From Cladorhizidae sp. MBARI D1340-BT2 (lineage: Eukaryota; Porifera; Demospongiae; Poecilosclerida; Cladorhizidae), in the NCBI GenBank assembly GCA_028752905.1, contig JAQNBH010000010.1, positions 10,782,993-10,846,992 of the forward strand: DNA of 64,000 nucleotides, in the 5' to 3' direction. Each line of letters begins with the position of its first letter. Within the stretch, counting starts at the first letter, position 1. Of the stretch, positions 43,001 through 46,911 are shown in pieces. The position numbers and the translations under genes are program-made. A model generated the notes under the pieces. It was not told the origin of the DNA. It was given only the letters and a program-made list of their open reading frames with translations, and made no database searches.

Positions 43001-44278
43001 TTTCATGACCCGATTGATAGTCAAAGCTATCTCATTAGCTTGTTCTGTGGACATTATCAAACCTTTGGAAAATTGCACTGTTGACCCTTTCCAACTACAA
43101 ACTATGAATGTTATTATAAAAAGGGAAAGTCCCTATTACGTAATAATTATTATTCTCCGCGTACGTAGCTAACGTTTGGTCAGTCCAGTTCTAACTGCTG
43201 TAACTTCTAACTGCTGTAACTTCTGAGTGAGAGGGATTCAACGCTTGAAATTTTCTGACCAGTTAGGAGAAAGACCCTAGATAACAAATACCAAAAAAAA
43301 GTCAAATTTCATAGTGTATGACAATAGCTCTAAAACTTGTATTATTGAGAAAAGTACTATTTGGTCATAAGGCACATTTTCGCAGATCCTATCACATATG
43401 TTAGATTGATAACTAATTATATCAACAGAGAATGGGCTACTTTCAGAGCAAGTGAGCAAATTATTTTGTATTTTTAATTTTCTTGAAACTGCTGTTAGTA
43501 TTTGGGATAATTACCTATGTAGGCTACAGCTACTGCGTTAAGTATAGCGTGTGTATGATGTGTGTGTATGGTGTGCGTGTGTGAGTGTGTGTATGAGTGC
43601 GTGAGTATGTGTGTATGGTGGTGTGTGTGTGTGAGTGAGTGTGAGCACGAGTGCGTGAGTAGGTGTGTGTGTGTGAGTGTGAGTGTGTGTGAGCATGGGT
43701 GCGTGAGTATGTGCGTGAGTGTGTGTGAGAGTGTGTGTGTGAGAGTGTGAGTGTGAGTGTGTGTGTGTGTGAGTGTGTGTGTGAGTGTGAGCATGGGTGC
43801 ATGAGTATGTGAGTATGTGTGTGTGTATGTGTGTGAGTGTGTGTGTGCGTGAGTGTGTGTGAGTGTGTGAGTGTGTATGTGTGTGAGTATGTGTGTGAGT
43901 CTGTGTGAGTGTGTGTGAGTGTGTGTGAGTGTGTGCGTGAGTGTGAGAGTGTATGTGTGAGTGTAAGCAGGTGTTAGGTGCAAATGTATTGTAATGACTG
44001 AAAGTTGACATCATCAAGTGCTAGCCAAACTCTCATCACAGATAATGACTTAACACCTGCAGTAGCTGCATTGTCTAGCGTGCGCTAGGCAACACCTGGC
44101 ACTATGTACATGTACGTACGCACCTGGGTGAGTATGGCGATGTGGTGTCAACAGAGAGAGCATTATCTACTGACTGCATACGTCTAACACCTCCACGGCC
44201 CCGATTCATAGGAGGCGTGGTTTCAAGTGTGCGACTTAAGCTGCCAGCTCTAGTCCTAGTTCCTCCGCTGTTTGAACT
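1..44278 (-). CDS. CSDE1: CSDE1/UNR cold shock domain protein, 13 exons in the window (3' end missing)
   Basis: This is an RNA-binding translational regulator made of repeated cold shock domains (CSDs), acting on mRNA in the cytoplasm. Coding exons on the minus strand are 44124-44278, 40862-40904, 31287-31383, 30827-31035, 28082-28138, 21893-21990, 19214-19340, 18759-18848, 9540-9721, 3994-4168, 1441-1536, 418-465 and 1-64 (open at the window edge). Each junction inside the window has GT and AG, and phases join without a break. The spliced product of about 480 residues follows human CSDE1 in order: CSD1 ([21 protein letters not shown]), a non-canonical CSD, CSD3 ([24 protein letters not shown]), another non-canonical CSD ([12 protein letters not shown]), and CSD5 ([20 protein letters not shown]). 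The vertebrate protein is about 800 residues, so roughly the last 40% lies beyond position 1. The coding part is about 3% of the span. Family assignment is strong; the 5' end is not settled. Confidence 0.93.
338..382. repeat. (CA)n microsatellite
   Basis: An impure CA run in the intron between the last two CSDE1 exons of the window. A second CA-rich patch lies at 195-230. Confidence 0.9.
418..465 (-). CDS. CSDE1: CSDE1 exon: CSD5 DEVEFTV strand
   Basis: This exon of sixteen codons, phase 0 at both ends, has acceptor ttgacag and donor gtaagt. It reads [16 protein letters not shown], against human DGNQLHIADEVEFTVVPD. It is short, but its order, phase and match are all as expected. Confidence 0.92.
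618..1380. repeat. Degenerate intronic repeats (about 40-bp units, then AT-rich units)
   Basis: From about 618 to 790 there are four diverged copies of a roughly 40-bp unit containing tttgaagcctggcagctgct. From about 800 to 1380 the sequence is AT-rich and keeps repeating variants of tctataattagaagcctag, too eroded for a fixed period. This fills the intron at 466-1440. No coding signal is seen. Confidence 0.7.
1441..1536 (-). CDS. CSDE1: CSDE1 exon: CSD5 with RNP1 and RNP2
   Basis: This exon of thirty-two codons, phase 0 at both ends, has acceptor aaaccag and donor gtaagg. It reads [19 protein letters not shown] then [13 protein letters not shown], nearly the same as human GVIAAMRDGFGFIKCVDRD, VRMFFHFSEIL. 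Confidence 0.96.
1725..2700. repeat. 22-bp minisatellite (about 35-40 copies)
   Basis: The unit attactagtagtattgtcaac(t) repeats with period 22. Units vary mainly at one position (gtcaac or gacaac). The array lies in the CSDE1 intron 1537-3993 and is interrupted once by a different 31-bp repeat at 2035-2165. Each unit contains ACTAGT, a palindrome. Confidence 0.95.
2035..2165. repeat. 31-bp repeat block inserted in the 22-bp array
   Basis: Four copies of a 31-bp unit (ggtcgaggccttgcattagt, then cgactgtgaaa) sit inside the 22-bp array, which resumes on both sides. The unit is unrelated in sequence and holds a GTCGAC palindrome. It looks like a repeat that arrived in, or arose within, a pre-existing array. 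Confidence 0.9.
2920..3895. repeat. (GATA)n microsatellite with a periodic GCTAATA break
   Basis: Nearly 1 kb of GATA tetranucleotides. The run is broken at intervals by 'gatagctaatagata' or 'gataggtagatagttagata', so longer super-units have been copied. A poly-G run of about 12 lies just upstream at 2846-2857. Confidence 0.97.
3994..4168 (-). CDS. CSDE1: CSDE1 exon: non-canonical CSD4
   Basis: The acceptor is cctgtag and the donor CAG|gtaatc. It encodes [20 protein letters not shown], then [20 protein letters not shown] and [17 protein letters not shown]. Human CSDE1 has HVRFNISTDRRDKLERATN here. It ends in phase 0. The 1-kb GATA microsatellite begins about 100 bases downstream in the intron. 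Confidence 0.95.
4515..5812. repeat. 32-bp minisatellite (about 40 copies)
   Basis: The unit cacaccagatgctcccacag followed by cctagtgaccag has period 32. Common variants are tgtttccacag, tgcccccacag and cacagactag, and their order repeats over several units, showing block duplication. The array lies in CSDE1 intron 4169-9539. Confidence 0.95.
5813..6082. other. Non-repetitive intronic stretch, nothing recognised
   Basis: Unique-looking intron sequence between two minisatellites. I see no conserved peptide, splice pair or structured RNA here. Confidence 0.5.
6083..6266. repeat. 30-bp minisatellite (6 copies)
   Basis: The unit agctacagtatgaggtcaca followed by tgaccccact repeats six times. The period is a multiple of three, so a short open frame across it is a by-product. 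Confidence 0.93.
6267..7135. other. Intronic stretch, no confirmed feature
   Basis: No tandem repeat is seen. A minus-strand frame at about 6500-6700 has a Cys/His-rich patch ([16 protein letters not shown]) vaguely like a Gag zinc knuckle, but its spacing is wrong for CX2CX4HX4C and nothing around it supports a retroelement. It is left unassigned. Confidence 0.4.
7136..8240. repeat. 20-bp minisatellite in higher-order blocks
   Basis: The base unit is ggctccaatgagttcctcac (period 20, variants atggctcc and acagctcc). After every two to six units a spacer (tggtccacaagcaggtggag, then ctacagtagctcctc) recurs about eight times. Spacer and 20-mers have therefore been copied together as a higher-order repeat of variable length. 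Confidence 0.93.
8392..8565. repeat. 87-bp tandem duplication
   Basis: Two almost identical 87-bp copies start at 8392 and 8479 (each begins aataatggaacacaaataaa). The end of each copy (agacagagcgtg) resembles the unit of the adjacent 19-bp array, which may have been seeded there. Confidence 0.95.
8566..9360. repeat. 19-bp minisatellite (about 41 copies)
   Basis: The unit gtgctactaatgatagagc has period 19, with deletions and point variants (gacagagc, gatagcgc). It ends about 180 bases before CSDE1 exon 9540-9721. Confidence 0.95.
9491..9538. repeat. (CA)n microsatellite abutting a splice donor
   Basis: About 45 bases of pure CA on the plus strand touch the donor of CSDE1 exon 9540-9721. In the pre-mRNA this is a (GU)n tract right after the 5' splice site. 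Confidence 0.95.
9540..9721 (-). CDS. CSDE1: CSDE1 exon: CSD3 end and non-canonical CSD4 start
   Basis: The acceptor is ctccag and the donor gtatgt. The exon starts [20 protein letters not shown], against human GKEVATDVRLLPQGTVIFED, and continues [30 protein letters not shown]. It ends in phase 2. The donor is followed at once by a (CA)n microsatellite of about 45 bases (in the transcript, (GU)n), which could influence splicing. Confidence 0.95.
9765..10108. repeat. 79-bp composite minisatellite
   Basis: Period 79, made of two related half-units. Both contain ggagggtgagttagaagcac; one ends in atgcaggcacatgcat, the other in atgcatccagcacatg. About four full units. It lies just upstream (in the transcript sense) of CSDE1 exon 9540-9721. 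Confidence 0.9.
10205..10645. mobile_element. Harbinger-like MITE, copy 1
   Basis: A 441-bp element whose ends are inverted: it starts aggctgattcacaatatg and ends catattgtgaaccagcct. It is preceded by TAA and followed by TAG. A related copy at 45437-45934 has a clean TAA duplication, the 3-bp target typical of PIF/Harbinger transposons. No transposase is encoded, so it is non-autonomous. Confidence 0.8.
10646..11339. other. AT-rich intronic stretch, nothing recognised
   Basis: No repeat period, conserved peptide or inverted termini found. It may include the outer end of the neighbouring Mutator-like element, whose terminus I could not fix. Confidence 0.4.
11340..12138 (-). pseudogene. Mutator-like transposase, C-terminal part
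   Basis: This continues the protein beyond the inserted element. Removing the insertion joins EEPYG to ACHPVSK; one frameshift later the frame reads [21 protein letters not shown] and [20 protein letters not shown], then [14 protein letters not shown]. After a stop and frame change near 11,900, [13 protein letters not shown] and [20 protein letters not shown] follow, the conserved C-terminal region of this transposase class. A last open segment ends at about 11348. At least three frame breaks are present. Confidence 0.85.
12143..15110 (+). mobile_element. 2.97-kb DNA transposon inserted in the Mutator transposase
   Basis: Inverted 11-bp termini: GGGCCAGGTCA at 12143-12153 and its reverse complement TGACCTGGCCC at 15100-15110. 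CATA flanks it on both sides (12139-12142 and 15111-15114); because of base identity the duplication could also be read as 6-bp CCATAG. Eight direct copies of GTAACGAAAGTAACG or close variants lie near the ends: 12500, 12666, 12680 and 12718 on the left; 14706, 14720, 14916 and 15084 on the right. A decayed transposase-like coding region lies between on the plus strand. I cannot name the superfamily. Confidence 0.88.
12886..14422 (+). pseudogene. Decayed DDE-type transposase-like gene of the inserted element
   Basis: Several plus-strand frames follow each other with frameshifts. Recognisable pieces are [10 protein letters not shown] from 13409, with a TAA stop at 13439-13441 followed by [10 protein letters not shown]; then [20 protein letters not shown] and TKLSIWSDG; then [30 protein letters not shown] and KDAS-like [11 protein letters not shown] (13686 on). 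Invertebrate and fish genomes hold a repeat-associated protein family with the same landmarks (VDFSEN, SDGP, WNFF.A..GKG..DG.GG..KR), probably a DDE-type nuclease with acidic residues at these places. A downstream frame at 14084-14422 ([12 protein letters not shown]) may be its C-terminal domain. Both a stop and frameshifts show it is inactive. Confidence 0.75.
15115..16165 (-). pseudogene. Mutator-like transposase, N-terminal and catalytic part
   Basis: A DDE transposase that would cut and paste its own element. The N-terminal frame (15833-16159) holds a (PS)n run encoded by a TAGGGC repeat and ends near ISLGSL. The main frame (to about 15300) has [36 protein letters not shown], and a first catalytic Asp in [17 protein letters not shown] (Asp codon at 15441-15443), then [13 protein letters not shown]. 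After a frameshift near 15,320 the next frame carries [10 protein letters not shown] and [11 protein letters not shown] (15139-15162), the second acidic motif, and stops matching at EEPYG, where the inserted transposon begins. These motifs are typical of the Mutator-like transposases common in sponges and cnidarians. Confidence 0.88.
16028..16072. repeat. Telomere-like (TAGGGC)n run inside the transposase N-terminal frame
   Basis: About seven units of GGGCTA, a one-base variant of the TTAGGG animal telomere repeat. On the minus strand it encodes alternating Pro-Ser within the Mutator N-terminal frame. A shorter run lies at 16421-16441. Confidence 0.92.
16166..16655. other. Intronic stretch with G-rich tract
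   Basis: It contains the short TAGGGC run at 16421-16441, a run of nine T at 16488-16496 and a G-rich tract at 16540-16590. No gene is seen. Confidence 0.5.
16660..16985. repeat. 41-bp minisatellite (about 7-8 copies)
   Basis: The unit tgtatgatacatgtaccagc followed by atacatgtgtacacctacaca has period 41. It is rich in the palindromes ACATGT and TGTACA, so single strands can fold at each unit. Confidence 0.93.
16986..17885. other. Intronic stretch, nothing recognised
   Basis: Unique-looking sequence with a GCTA-rich patch near 17325-17390. No conserved coding sequence or inverted termini found. Confidence 0.45.
17886..18746. repeat. 36-bp minisatellite (about 24 copies) next to a CSDE1 exon
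   Basis: The unit taggtactccacaggccagg followed by cacaacaggaagttgc has period 36. Variants (agtccc for agttgc, ggccgg for ggccagg) alternate in the first half, and the last eight units are nearly identical, suggesting recent growth at the exon-proximal end. The period is a multiple of three, so long frames are open on both strands; these are not genes. Confidence 0.95.
18759..18848 (-). CDS. CSDE1: CSDE1 exon: CSD3 RNP2 motif
   Basis: This exon of thirty codons, phase 0 at both ends, has acceptor ccgcag and donor gtgagt. It begins [19 protein letters not shown] and continues [11 protein letters not shown], aligning with human EIFFHYSEFKGDLETLQPG and DDVEFTIKDRN. A 36-bp tandem array begins about 13 bases past the donor, so the array nearly touches the exon. 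Confidence 0.95.
18852..18990. repeat. GA-rich purine tract
   Basis: A run of ggaggggga-type units lies just upstream of CSDE1 exon 18759-18848. On the transcribed strand this is a long CU-rich tract leading into the acceptor, so it may act as an extended polypyrimidine tract. Confidence 0.85.
19214..19340 (-). CDS. CSDE1: CSDE1 exon: CSD2 end and CSD3 start
   Basis: The acceptor is gcatag and the donor GAT|gtgagt. With two bases from the previous exon it reads [14 protein letters not shown], then VEGVVKTL-type CSD start and [14 protein letters not shown] (RNP1 motif FGFIE). Human CSDE1 has EAFGFIERGDVVKE at this place. It ends in phase 0. Confidence 0.95.
19385..20148. mobile_element. Foldback element with about 350-bp inverted arms
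   Basis: The left arm (19385 to about 19745) and the right arm (about 19770 to 20148) are inverted copies of each other. Shared landmarks are AATGTT[C/G]AAGGGGAGACAG at the outer ends, tgatatatagctcaaaagat, tactaaaatatttttcata, gcctgcaacctccacataaa and taaaattagcacccgtggct. The centre (ggtggaaaatgaaaactctt and attttccacc) is itself a hairpin. A single-arm copy lies at 62388-62690, so this is a dispersed family. No coding capacity is seen. Confidence 0.9.
20149..21424. other. Intronic stretch, nothing recognised
   Basis: About 1.3 kb of mostly unique sequence. A poly-G run of about 12 lies just before it (20102-20114). No gene, inverted termini or conserved peptide found. Confidence 0.45.
21425..21665. 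repeat. Degenerate (TAGGGC)n telomere-like array
   Basis: GGGCTA and GGGCTAGGG units are separated by attcta-type spacers (tattctagggctagggctag). It is more eroded than the run at 16028. Confidence 0.85.
21893..21990 (-). CDS. CSDE1: CSDE1 exon: non-canonical CSD2
   Basis: The acceptor is cctccag and the donor gtatta. The exon reads [16 protein letters not shown] followed by [17 protein letters not shown], matching human EVFYLTYTPEDVEG and TGDKINFVIDNNKHTG. It ends in phase 2. A run of nine T residues in the coding strand encodes three Phe. An (AAT)n microsatellite lies about 15 bases upstream of the exon in the intron. Confidence 0.93.
22003..22036. repeat. (AAT)n microsatellite
   Basis: About eleven AAT units lie roughly 15 bases upstream of the CSDE1 exon 21893-21990 in its transcript sense. 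Confidence 0.95.
22037..22735. other. Intronic stretch, nothing recognised
   Basis: No tandem repeat or conserved coding sequence seen. Confidence 0.45.
22736..23050. repeat. CA-rich minisatellite
   Basis: Units of the kind ccctcccacacatccatcac followed by acatacaca repeat about ten times with variable length (27-30 bp). Frames open in all three plus phases arise from the repeat. Confidence 0.9.
23300..28060. repeat. 65-bp minisatellite, about 73 copies, with kilobase higher-order duplication
   Basis: The unit ctaattctagtgtaatctac, tcaggttgatattgaagtgt, ttatcctgggaattactggc, caggt has period 65. Rare variants recur in the same order about 1.7-1.83 kb apart: cctgagaatt at 23951 and 25780, tgttcatcc near 24075 and 25903, taattagagtggaaatc at 25283 and 27111. 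A block of about 28 units has therefore been duplicated. The array fills most of CSDE1 intron 21991-28081. Confidence 0.96.
28082..28138 (-). CDS. CSDE1: CSDE1 exon: [19 protein letters not shown]
   Basis: This exon of 19 codons, phase 0 at both ends, has acceptor ttgcag and donor gtaagt. The end of the peptide (RIIYERSG) aligns with human SVCYERNG, just before the conserved EVFYLTY segment carried by the next exon. The exon is directly followed by the 4.8-kb 65-bp array; the last repeat unit ends within about 30 bases of the donor. Confidence 0.9.
28215..28650. repeat. Minisatellite of about 45 bp, variable length (about 9 copies)
   Basis: Each unit holds ttgtcctataggtcacacac followed by aaggaagattgaacaatgct. 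Lengths vary through the CA run and gaps. Confidence 0.9.
28848..29530 (+). mobile_element. Probable DNA-transposon fragment cut off by the 43-bp array
   Basis: A plus-strand frame at about 29404-29530 reads [20 protein letters not shown] then [20 protein letters not shown] segment of the kind FYESDEYSR..PGKKDFV recurs in repeat-associated proteins of cnidarians and sponges, so I read this as a transposon remnant. The peptide is preceded by a pyrimidine-rich tract and AG (ttcttgtttctttttag at about 29345-29361), a possible internal intron end. Immediately after the motif the 43-bp array starts, so the rest is lost. Superfamily unknown. Confidence 0.55.
29531..30815. repeat. 43-bp minisatellite (about 23 regular copies plus older units)
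   Basis: The unit ataagcacgtgctctattat followed by aagcccacactgataactctgct has period 43 from about 29815. The earlier part (29531-29815) has longer, less regular units with the same motifs (cacgtgctcttataagctca). Many units hold the CACGTG palindrome (E-box core), giving a dense cluster. The array ends about 12 bases from the donor of CSDE1 exon 30827-31035. Confidence 0.95.
30827..31035 (-). CDS. CSDE1: CSDE1 exon: end of CSD1 and linker
   Basis: The acceptor is tcacag and the donor AAG|gtacca. The exon completes CSD1 ([29 protein letters not shown]) and continues into [13 protein letters not shown] and a Val/Ala/Ser linker. It ends in phase 0 at NEAAKMSGK. The start of the non-canonical second domain (LLGRV, compare human MNGQV) lies here. 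The donor abuts the 43-bp array in the following intron. Confidence 0.93.
31037..31242. repeat. GA-rich tract in a short CSDE1 intron
   Basis: Units of ggagggtaaggagggccggg followed by agagagg. On the transcribed strand this is C/T-rich and fills most of the 251-bp intron between exons 31287-31383 and 30827-31035. Confidence 0.9.
31287..31383 (-). CDS. CSDE1: CSDE1 exon: CSD1 with both RNA-binding motifs
   Basis: The acceptor is cttgcag and the donor gag|gtgcgt. The exon carries the two nucleic-acid-binding motifs of a cold shock domain: SFGFI (RNP1 type) and FFHFSQYSG (RNP2 type), then PTDLNQG. It ends in phase 1, and the split Asp codon completes GDEVEFEV across the next junction, as in human GDDVEFEV. 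Confidence 0.96.
31735..32215. repeat. 15-bp TAGGGC-containing array
   Basis: Units of the kind agagctagggcaacc or agagctagggctacc (period 15) are flanked by looser gctagggctag sequence. It is related in sequence to the other telomere-like runs of this window. Confidence 0.9.
32500..33045. repeat. 68-bp minisatellite (8 copies)
   Basis: The unit gtgtggtgttggtccagtgt, gtgtccccatagagttattg, tcaacctacttcaacctgcc, tcaaccca has period 68. Confidence 0.95.
33310..34900. repeat. 57-bp minisatellite (about 28 copies) with a 7-unit higher-order repeat
   Basis: The unit gtcagagtcaaggagacgca, ccatataattgcaggtctct, atagctacagattagtt has period 57. The odd unit with ggtcttatagttagagatta occurs at 33964 and again at 34362, 398 bases apart (seven units minus one base). 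The period is a multiple of three, and the 244-codon frame across it is a by-product. Confidence 0.95.
34901..35204. other. AT-rich stretch and poly-C run between two arrays
   Basis: AT-rich sequence with a poly-C run of about 17 near 35086-35102. No gene seen. Confidence 0.6.
35205..40803. repeat. 42-bp minisatellite, about 133 copies (5.6 kb)
   Basis: The unit tcaatgctgactggtgtggc, ccactcctctgagctgaggc, ag has period 42. It is very homogeneous: almost all variation is gaggcag, gcggcag or ggggcag, with occasional cactgctg. Because 42 is 14 codons and no stop occurs in several phases, frames of about 1300 codons stay open on both strands. Single-base indels near 35820, 39760, 39985 and 40222 break them without consequence, as expected for non-coding DNA. 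On the transcribed (minus) strand each unit offers a ctgcctcag acceptor-like motif and a GAGGAG purine motif. It is the largest array of the window, in CSDE1 intron 31384-40861. Confidence 0.97.
40862..40904 (-). CDS. CSDE1: CSDE1 exon: start of CSD1
   Basis: This 43-bp exon has acceptor ctcacag and donor gtaaga. Joined in phase 2 to the previous exon it reads [15 protein letters not shown], matching the human segment ALRETGVIEKLL that opens the first cold shock domain. It ends in phase 0. It sits immediately beside the 5.6-kb 42-bp repeat array, whose last unit ends about 60 bases from the donor. Confidence 0.93.
40910..41036. repeat. (GT)n-rich microsatellite
   Basis: GT runs with gagt and gtat interruptions, directly upstream of the acceptor of CSDE1 exon 40862-40904; in the transcript this is (AC)n. 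Confidence 0.92.
41037..41552. other. Intronic stretch, nothing recognised
   Basis: It contains a short (TA)n run at about 41075-41108. No coding signal. Confidence 0.45.
41553..41740. repeat. TATG/TATATGAA microsatellite
   Basis: Alternating tatatgtatatgaatatatg units. A second TA run lies at 41808-41834, and the two flank an inverted pair: ggaactctcaagaatagat at about 41736 and atctactctggagagttcc at about 41793. Confidence 0.88.
41956..43403. mobile_element. 1.45-kb element with 40-bp terminal inverted repeats
   Basis: The left arm 41956-41995 (starts taatatatgtgacaggatct) and the right arm 43364-43403 are inverted copies matching at 37 of 40 positions; all three differences are C/T transitions. 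Inside is GCTA-rich sequence and one short minus-strand frame (42857-43078). No DDE transposase is recognisable, so it is probably non-autonomous. Exact ends and target duplication are unclear, because the similarity may continue beyond the arms given. Confidence 0.75.
42857..43078 (-). CDS. Small acidic protein frame inside the TIR element, unknown
   Basis: A 73-codon frame with a balanced, non-repetitive composition. [20 protein letters not shown] near residues 9-28 looks like an amphipathic helix. It is followed by [20 protein letters not shown], a strongly acidic stretch, and a basic end. I do not recognise the family. It could be a small accessory protein of the element or a chance frame; an upstream in-frame Met offers a second start. 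Confidence 0.35.
   Translation of the reverse strand: MQFSKGLIMSTEQANEIALTINRVMKLDAQDQASMLEVIADYFTLPTLDDELDEENFDELECCSKKTYKIQFL
43545..43968. repeat. (GT)n/(GTGA)n microsatellite, about 420 bp
   Basis: Long GT-rich run with periodic gagt, gcgt and gtat variants. Open frames of up to 162 codons across it are low-complexity by-products. Confidence 0.95.
44124..44278 (-). CDS. CSDE1: CSDE1 exon: Ser/Arg/Gly-rich N-terminal segment
   Basis: The acceptor is ttccag before 44278 and the donor is cag|gtgcgt after 44124; the exon ends in phase 2. It encodes about 51 residues rich in Ser, Thr, Arg and Gly ([12 protein letters not shown], then [10 protein letters not shown]), probably disordered. Vertebrate CSDE1 has only a short, different N-terminus before its first cold shock domain, so this part is not conserved. 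The exon is supported mainly by splice phase with the next exon. A second AG two bases further in is a possible alternative acceptor. Confidence 0.75.
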
Positions 44279-44394
44279 CTGGAAGAAGTGGAAGTGGAAG
44301 AGGTGGAAGTGAGGGATAAAAATATGTATAACACCCCCCCCCCCCCCTCCCCCTCCTTCCCAGCGGCCTGCAAGCACACATTTTTATTAGTACG

Positions 44395-44690
44395 TAGTAT
44401 TTATTATTAGTAGTGTTTATTATTAGTACATGTAGTAGTATTTATTATTAGTAGTATTTATTATAATTAGTAGTAGTAGTAGTAGTATTCAGTTGTATTT
44501 ATTATTAGTAGTAGTAGAATGTACTACTATGAGTATTAGTAGTAGTATATAGCAGTTTTTATTATTAGTATTACAGTGTAGTAGTATTAGTAGTAGTAGC
44601 ATTTATTAATTATTAGTTGTAGTAGAATGTACTACTATTAGTAGTAGTAGGTAGTAGTAGTATTTATTAGTAGTATTACTTATTATATAT
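44395..44690. repeat. TAG/TTA trinucleotide-rich tract
   Basis: Mixed tagtagtag and tttattattag units. A (TA)n run of about 20 follows at 44684-44700. Confidence 0.88.
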
Positions 44691-44788
44691 ATATATATAA
44701 ATATTACAGATGGCCTTCAGATGGCCTTCATTTACTCTCTTAAGAGAGTAAATTTAAAGTTGATCATTGAGAAGGTCATTGCAATATT

Positions 44789-44799
44789 ATTATTATTAC

Positions 44800-44880
<81 letters not shown>
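44789..44880. repeat. (ATT)n microsatellite
   Basis: About 30 units of TTA/ATT, nearly perfect. Confidence 0.96.
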
Positions 44881-44881
<1 letters not shown>

Positions 44882-45436
44882 ACTGAGAGTTTGTGGAGAG
44901 TATATATTTATTACAAGTGGGCTGCAGGTTATTGAAGAATAGCTAGAGCACCATAATTCCATGTTTTTGTGTGGGTTTTTTGCTGCCGTTGTTTTGTGTG
45001 AGTGTGATGTGTCAGTGTGTTGTGTGTGGGGGTGGGGGTAACAAATTTGCACTCCCCAAAACTTTTCCCCTCCCCTCTTCCCTCTTCCCTCTGTGCTAGT
45101 AATTTTGAAATCAGCTTATTCCTTGTGCTTTCAAATGCTATAGCTTATAAGGTAACTCCAGCAACATCAAAGACTGCACTCACGACTTTTAAGGTCCTGT
45201 GTAAACAAGGGCTCTAATTGGGTCTGTGGTTTGTCAAAGCACTTAGCTGTGATATGAGCAGTGGCTGCACAATGCTTAGGCCAAACCAAAGGTCACCTCT
45301 TCTAGTCTGCTTGAAGTCACAGAGCAATAAAACAGCTCTCAAATTACATTGAATTAAGTGAATTTTAAACGATCGCTACAACCCCGGGGTACTGCAGTAC
45401 TTGAGTTGCTCTGATGTTGCTTGAGGTATCTTCTAA
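44881..45436. other. Unassigned stretch
   Basis: It lies upstream of the first confirmed CSDE1 exon and so may belong to its first intron. No conserved sequence identified. Confidence 0.4.
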
Positions 45437-45934
45437 AGGCTGATTCACAGTTTGACGCTCAGCCATCGTTACGTATCGTATCGTCCTATCGTAACGTATC
45501 GTCGTATTGTGAACCAGCAACACCATGATAATAAGATACGATAGGACGTTACGATACGTAACGATGGAATAGGATCTGGTTCTATTCTAGCGTCAAGCGT
45601 CCGACCAATCAGAATGCTGGCAAGTGGGAGGGTCACATGAAGGACTTTGTACCTTCACTAGAAGAAGAACTATCACAGCTAGAGCTACTAGATGAACTAG
45701 AAGAACTATCACAGCTAGAACTACTAGATGAACTAGAAGAGGAAGAACTGCCGTCCATAGCGTCCTCGCGATCAGTCAACAACTACTATCACGTGAGCAC
45801 CTTGTCAAAACCAGCAAAACTCGCCCATTGAACGCTATATTGTTATATTGTGAACCAGAAACGATAGAACGATACGATACGTTACGATAGGACTATACGG
45901 AACGATGGGCGAGTGTCATATTGTGAACCCGCCT
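45437..45934. mobile_element. Harbinger-like MITE, copy 2, with TAA duplication
   Basis: A 498-bp element starting aggctgattcacagtttgac and ending gtcatattgtgaacccgcct. It is flanked by TAA at 45434-45436 and 45935-45937. The interior has inverted runs of gttacgtatcgta and tacgatacgt. A plus-strand frame at 45637-45831 (FVPSLEEELSQLELLDELEE) holds a duplicated Glu/Leu-rich segment and may be a relic of a transposase N-terminus. Confidence 0.83.
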
Positions 45935-46150
45935 TAAGAATATGTGCCCATAGAGACCTTCAACATATCATTTGAAAGCAGAGAGAGTAAGCAACAATTT
46001 AATTGTACAAAGAGAAGAGGAGTTATGGTGATTACAAATTTATTTTCAAGAAAGTTTCGGTACTCCCCCCCCTTACAATACTCCTCCCCTTACAACCCCT
46101 TACAATGGCTGTAATTGCTATCCGCTGACCACTTAGGCTATATTCACAGT
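45935..46150. other. Short unassigned stretch
   Basis: Nothing recognised. Confidence 0.4.
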
Positions 46151-46545
<395 letters not shown>

Positions 46546-46911
46546 ATAATAACAAAAATGTTTTATTAAAAGACAAGTCAGCTGTAGTGGTGGTGGTGGT
46601 TCCAGTGAATTAGTTTAGTTGAGGGGAGGGTCCAGTGTTTCTCAATATAGGGGCAGGGTAGGGGGAATCAGGGTTTATGACTAACAAAGAAGGGTGGACA
46701 TGCTGAAATTATTTATCCATCATATCCCAAATCATTTACAAGTGAGGGAAAACCAGAACCAAAGGAGAGCACAGCACCCTCACCCTCCCTCCCCCTCCTT
46801 CCTCCCTCTCCTTTCGTGACCATGGTTCTGATCAGAAGCAAGGTCTAGATTGAAGCACTTATCACATCTGAAAGCTCTTTGCCCTTCTAGACGACTCCCA
46901 CAGAGACGGAA

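Noticed and set aside
43495..44017. Frames of up to 162 codons rich in His/Thr
   Set aside because: Low-complexity readings of the GT-rich microsatellite.
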